In this document: one piece after another, positions 60,852 through 64,000 of the stretch
Numbering within the stretch: position 1 is the first letter of the stretch
How the letters are laid out: every line of letters begins with the position of its first letter
Source: CALGYY01 sp963678485
GTDB taxonomy: Bacteria > Bacteroidota > Bacteroidia > Bacteroidales > CAIWKO01
Direction of reading: 5' to 3'
Assembly (NCBI GenBank): GCA_963678485.1
Contig: OY782882.1
Span: forward strand, 4,402,001-4,466,000
DNA length: 64,000 nucleotides
Position numbers and translations under genes: made by a program
Notes under the pieces: generated by a model
The model's database searches: none
What the model was told of the DNA's origin: nothing
What the model saw: the letters and a program-made list of their open reading frames with translations, nothing else

Positions 60852-62102
60852 TCAATATCGAAATGCAGCGCGCATCAATTCAATTTCGACACGCCCAATA
60901 CCCATCTTTTTGGCTATTTTCTCCCAATTACTGACAACTTCCTGTACCTGCGAAAGAATAGACTCGGCTTCTTTTCGGTGAAGTCTGAAATATTCTATTA
61001 CACTTAACGCAAGATCGAAATCGAGGTCTCCACTCTTTTCGTCTATGTTTAATGCTAAGGCTTCCTTGTCAATTGATGGATTGATATCAAAAGCTGGGCT
61101 TAATCTCCATGCACCATTATTAATAACGAACCCATGGTTTCTCAGGTGATCATCCGTGTTGGAAATGGCGATATTAAATACAATTCTTCTCCATAGTTCG
61201 GCAAGATCTTCTTTAATATTGCCAGCGTGGTTCTGTATGAACAAGGCCAGGTCAAGATAGCTTGCAGGGTTATCCCTGATCGTGTCTTCATTGTTACCGG
61301 TCATGGTCATGGCTGAAGCAAAATGAACACGCTCACCGTTCTGCCGGTCAAATCTTTTTGTGAAAAACGTGTGCTGTGTCCCGGCGACTTTCTCAATGCG
61401 GGATGGGGACATATTGATGCCCGCTTGCAGCGCAAGTTGATAGGCAAGGTATTCCCATTTGGCTTTATCAATCGAATCGTTTCTTGATGGAAACTTTGCA
61501 ATCCAAAGATCACCCTTCTTATCAGTAATGTTTGCTTTTGGACGTGCGCCGCCTAAGGATGATCCTGGAGCCATCAGAATTTTGAGCCATTTATTGAGTT
61601 CTTTTGATTCTTTACCAGATTCCACAAGTTCAGCAATATGCTGCAATTCGCCTATTGATGTCCAGGGTGGAACAGGGGAGTGGCTGTCGTTATTCAAAAA
61701 TGAACCTTCTGGGTCAAGTTTAAAGCGCAAAGCACCCATCCTGCATGTATCTGCTACCCCAAGTAAAAAATCAGTATCATGCAATGCCGGTGTGGTTTTG
61801 CCTTCAGCTTTCGCAAGCTGAGCAAATCTTCTTTTTATCAAGGTTCTGCCCCAAGTATCTGGCATAGAATCCAGAAAAATACCGAAATTTTCTTTGGTGT
61901 CTGGGTATTGAGGACCGGAAAATAATTTTATGTCCGGGTCAAGAAGAAACACACTTTTTCCTTTAAGCCATTTTTCATCATATTCAAAACTGAATGATTT
62001 CCGGCCTTTTCCCTGGTGAGCAGATAATACGCCAATGAACGCTGGATCCGGCATTCCCATCCAATGGGCATAAACGTATATGTCTGTTTTTTTTCCTGAC
62101 AT
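60852..62102 (-). CDS. hipA: HipA-family toxin kinase
   Basis: A 416-aa serine/threonine kinase. The N-terminal subdomain opens DIYVYAHWMGMPDPAFIGVLSAH (family: 'couple_hipA'), and the kinase core includes SSLGGARPKANITDKKGDLWIAKFPS (ATP binding), HTFFTKRFDR and the catalytic NTDDHLRNHGFV and FDINPS. HipA proteins phosphorylate aminoacyl-tRNA synthetases, stopping translation and favouring dormancy. It begins 2 bases after the hipB stop on the same strand. All core residues are present, so an active toxin is expected. Confidence 0.93.
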   Translation of the reverse strand: MSGKKTDIYVYAHWMGMPDPAFIGVLSAHQGKGRKSFSFEYDEKWLKGKSVFLLDPDIKLFSGPQYPDTKENFGIFLDSMPDTWGRTLIKRRFAQLAKAEGKTTPALHDTDFLLGVADTCRMGALRFKLDPEGSFLNNDSHSPVPPWTSIGELQHIAELVESGKESKELNKWLKILMAPGSSLGGARPKANITDKKGDLWIAKFPSRNDSIDKAKWEYLAYQLALQAGINMSPSRIEKVAGTQHTFFTKRFDRQNGERVHFASAMTMTGNNEDTIRDNPASYLDLALFIQNHAGNIKEDLAELWRRIVFNIAISNTDDHLRNHGFVINNGAWRLSPAFDINPSIDKEALALNIDEKSGDLDFDLALSVIEYFRLHRKEAESILSQVQEVVSNWEKIAKKMGIGRVEIELMRAAFRY

Positions 62103-62104
62103 GA

Positions 62105-62401
62105 TTACTTTTTGCCTAAAAGTTCAATATCCTGAAGCTTTTTTCCAAATTCATCGCCTGCTGCCAGTTTTAGAAAATCGTCCTGTAGCCCAAGTACACG
62201 CAATACATTAAAGACTGCACCCATAGAAACTCCCGGGTTGCCTTTTTCTATAAGGTAAAGAGTATTTCTGGCTATGTCAGCACGTTCTGCAACTTGTATG
62301 GTTGTTAGTTTCCGGCGTTTTCTGGCCAATTTAACATTCTCCCCGAAAATCTCTAGTATCTTCTTGTGTTTAGGAAACACTATTTGCTTCTTTGAGTTCA
62401 T
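62105..62401 (-). CDS. hipB: HipB-family antitoxin / repressor
   Basis: A 98-aa XRE-type helix-turn-helix protein: FGENVKLARKRRKLTTIQVAERADIARNTLYLIEKG (about 14-50) is the DNA-binding domain, followed by a short helical tail. HipB neutralises HipA and represses the operon. The gene comes first, hipA follows after 2 bases, and a large inverted repeat lies immediately upstream. A gene order of antitoxin then toxin is normal for hipBA. Confidence 0.92.
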   Translation of the reverse strand: MNSKKQIVFPKHKKILEIFGENVKLARKRRKLTTIQVAERADIARNTLYLIEKGNPGVSMGAVFNVLRVLGLQDDFLKLAAGDEFGKKLQDIELLGKK

Positions 62402-62404
62402 TAT

Positions 62405-62451
62405 GTACTATATTATGTGCAAAAGTAATAAAAATGTTTGTAATATAGTAC
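62405..62451. promoter_or_regulatory. Inverted-repeat operator and promoter of hipBA
   Basis: GTACTATATTA (62405-62415) and TAATATAGTAC (62441-62451) are perfect 11-bp inverted arms with 25 bases between them. Between the arms the minus strand reads TACTTTTG (62427-62420), an exact -7 element, and a TTG lies beyond the distal arm. HipB dimers on both arms would bracket the promoter. Confidence 0.6.
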
Positions 62452-62647
62452 AATAGTGAAAAAAAATGTTACTTTCCAATGCAGGATATTTTTATTTTAT
62501 GGAAGCGGCTGGTTGTACTGCTTTTATCAAGGCAGAAAGTTGAGCGAGGTACAAAAGGGGTACAAGATTATTATTTTTTTTGGATTTGGTCTGAGCTTAT
62601 GACAAGGTGGCAGGATATGCGAGAAAAATTGCGAATATTCAAAAAAC

Positions 62648-64000
62648 TTATTCCTTTATGAACGTTAAATTCCAAATATTACCATCCTGAATAAGTCGAA
62701 TTATATAGATTCCCGTATGGAGAGCAGTTATGTCGATATACATATCCTCGGTTCTACCAGATTGAACTACTCTTCCAAAAGTATCATAAACATTAAAATC
62801 TACAAATCGCTTATAAGGCATTGTGAAGTGTAAAATCTCATTAGCGGGATTAGGGTATATTTTCACAGCACTTTGCAAATGGATATAGTCTTCCATCCCA
62901 GCCCATCCATTTAAATCGGCCACAATTAGAAACGCGTCGTTTTCATTTGAAATGGTAGAGCATTTTCCCATTCCAACAATTCTATTTCCTATGACCTTTG
63001 CACTCAGCATAGATGAACTAAGACTGAAATTCGGGCTGTAAAACCTTTCCCATATAGTATTTCCACCTATTGAATTTATTTTCAAAAGGTTGGTATATAG
63101 TGTATCATTCCAGTAGTTGGCCCTCCCCGAAATAAGCAAATCTTCGTCAATTAAACCAATGTTGTATGCGACTAATGCAGTGTCTGGACCGCCTAAATTA
63201 AGAAACCACTCAATAGTATTAGTTGTTGAATTCACTGACAGGCCATTTATTGCGGAAGCGAATTTATTTTCAATGCAATAAATCAAGCCATTCTGGTTGT
63301 AGATTGATTTTAGACTATAATATGTTGAAGGATAGAAGATTGTGTCCTTCATTAAACCTGACTCATCCATCTGATACATGATAATATCTGCGCCTGTTTT
63401 ATACCCAGTTACGGTTATAGTGTTTGAATGGTAATCTATCTTCGTGAAAAATGTACTATCATCATTAGCCAAGGTTCTCGAGAACAGCGTATCTCCATTG
63501 TTGTCAAACCAAATTGCACTCGAAATACTATCATTGATTTTTGCTGTAATTACGAATTCTCCATTAGGAAGGAAACAGCCGTCAAAAAATTTATTATTAA
63601 CGCTTGAAAAAACATAAGATTCCCACATCCATCCAAGGGTGTCGTTCAAATGAAGTAAATGAGATTTATAATTATTAATGCCATTATCAGAAAAGAAGCA
63701 AACATAATAAGTGCTATCAGGCGCCCTGCGAATAAACATCGCTTCTTCTTCGCCACCGCCATTGTAACCAAGTCCTTTTAGCTTATTGCCTAAGGAATCA
63801 GTAATTACAATATACCCATCAAAAGAATTCGGATCTGGCCCGTAGCTTTTGGATGCGCCAACCATTATATAACCGCCATCAGGTGTCATCTCAACATCGG
63901 TGAAATAATCTTCATTTGCGCCGCCGTAGGTTTTAATAAAGTAAGATGGTTGCGCGCTTAGCGATGATAGGATAAAGAAAGTGATTACGGTAATTAGGGT
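62648..64000 (-). CDS. T9SS type A secreted protein, start beyond the window
   Basis: The minus-strand frame stays open from 63889 to base 64000 and reads TLITVITFFILSSLSAQP at the edge, a signal peptide whose first residue or residues are outside the window. The visible part is about 450 aa. Residues after the cleavage form beta-rich repeats of the kind SYFIKTYGGANEDYF...PDGGYIMVGASK, as in proteins reporting 'G.D...D...T.DGG' propeller-like blades. The C-terminus (last about 75 residues) is a T9SS type A domain with VKIYPNPANEILHF and ends FIKE. No enzyme motif is visible. Its 3' end lies 247 bases from the hipB start across a gap without other genes. Confidence 0.85.
   Translation of the reverse strand, partial: TLITVITFFILSSLSAQPSYFIKTYGGANEDYFTDVEMTPDGGYIMVGASKSYGPDPNSFDGYIVITDSLGNKLKGLGYNGGGEEEAMFIRRAPDSTYYVCFFSDNGINNYKSHLLHLNDTLGWMWESYVFSSVNNKFFDGCFLPNGEFVITAKINDSISSAIWFDNNGDTLFSRTLANDDSTFFTKIDYHSNTITVTGYKTGADIIMYQMDESGLMKDTIFYPSTYYSLKSIYNQNGLIYCIENKFASAINGLSVNSTTNTIEWFLNLGGPDTALVAYNIGLIDEDLLISGRANYWNDTLYTNLLKINSIGGNTIWERFYSPNFSLSSSMLSAKVIGNRIVGMGKCSTISNENDAFLIVADLNGWAGMEDYIHLQSAVKIYPNPANEILHFTMPYKRFVDFNVYDTFGRVVQSGRTEDMYIDITALHTGIYIIRLIQDGNIWNLTFIKE

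Overview
The window reads as chromosomal DNA of a Bacteroidota bacterium, probably a Chitinophagales/Sphingobacteriales-type environmental lineage. The supports are: several secreted proteins with type IX secretion (T9SS) C-terminal signals, both the gliding-associated 'type B' kind and the 'type A' kind; a PorP/SprF outer-membrane protein; a TonB-dependent receptor with a carboxypeptidase-like N-terminal domain; LytS/LytTR signalling; and many upstream TAnnTTTG (-7) promoter elements with few Shine-Dalgarno sequences. The DNA is AT-rich throughout. I saw no tRNA, rRNA, CRISPR array, insertion sequence or phage.

Layout. (1) 1-6517: a cut-off secreted protein, a T9SS type-B adhesin-like protein, a small secreted protein, a probable vitamin-salvage group (PnuC transporter, NadR-like kinase, YkoF-like small protein) and a lipoprotein with a structured leader. 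(2) 6518-7098: no protein gene, but a promoter, a series of hairpins and a terminator-like stem that together look like an unrecognised structured RNA of about 290 nt. (3) 7099-15135, all minus strand: a membrane protein, signal peptidase I, a MORN-repeat lipoprotein, PorP/SprF with a T9SS type-B partner, and a collagen-like secreted protein. (4) 15364-18905: diadenylate cyclase CdaA and a large transglutaminase-like lipoprotein. (5) 18933-29664: one plus-strand surface-polysaccharide cluster (flippase, three glycosyltransferases, ligase/polymerase-like and Wzy-like membrane proteins, priming phosphoglycosyl transferase, an E1 alpha/beta thiamine-diphosphate enzyme pair, DegT aminotransferase), followed by a class I aminotransferase and, convergent to it, a Wzz-like protein. 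(6) 31833-34278: parA-parB-DUF5683.

(7) 34609-44651: an N-glycan or mannoside degradation region. lacI (GTG start), GH92 alpha-mannosidase, GH20 beta-hexosaminidase and a ROK sugar kinase form one operon behind a LacI-type operator. HAD hydrolase, cutC and GH2 beta-mannosidase form a second operon. (8) 45892-50791: alpha/beta hydrolase, lysoplasmalogenase, YggS PLP protein, a membrane methyltransferase and a divergent MocR regulator. (9) 50917-60694: three T9SS type-A secreted proteins, the last of them followed closely by a TonB-dependent receptor, LytS kinase and LytTR regulator. (10) 60852-62401: a hipBA toxin-antitoxin pair with a large inverted repeat bracketing its promoter, then a T9SS type-A protein running off the right edge.

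Functionally the window is mostly cell-surface and secretion biology: building a Wzx/Wzy-type glycan, displaying proteins through the T9SS, and scavenging mannose/GlcNAc-containing glycans. The least explained items are the candidate RNA at about 6713-7007, the E1-like enzyme pair in the glycan cluster, and the receptor-kinase-regulator group at 54923-60694.
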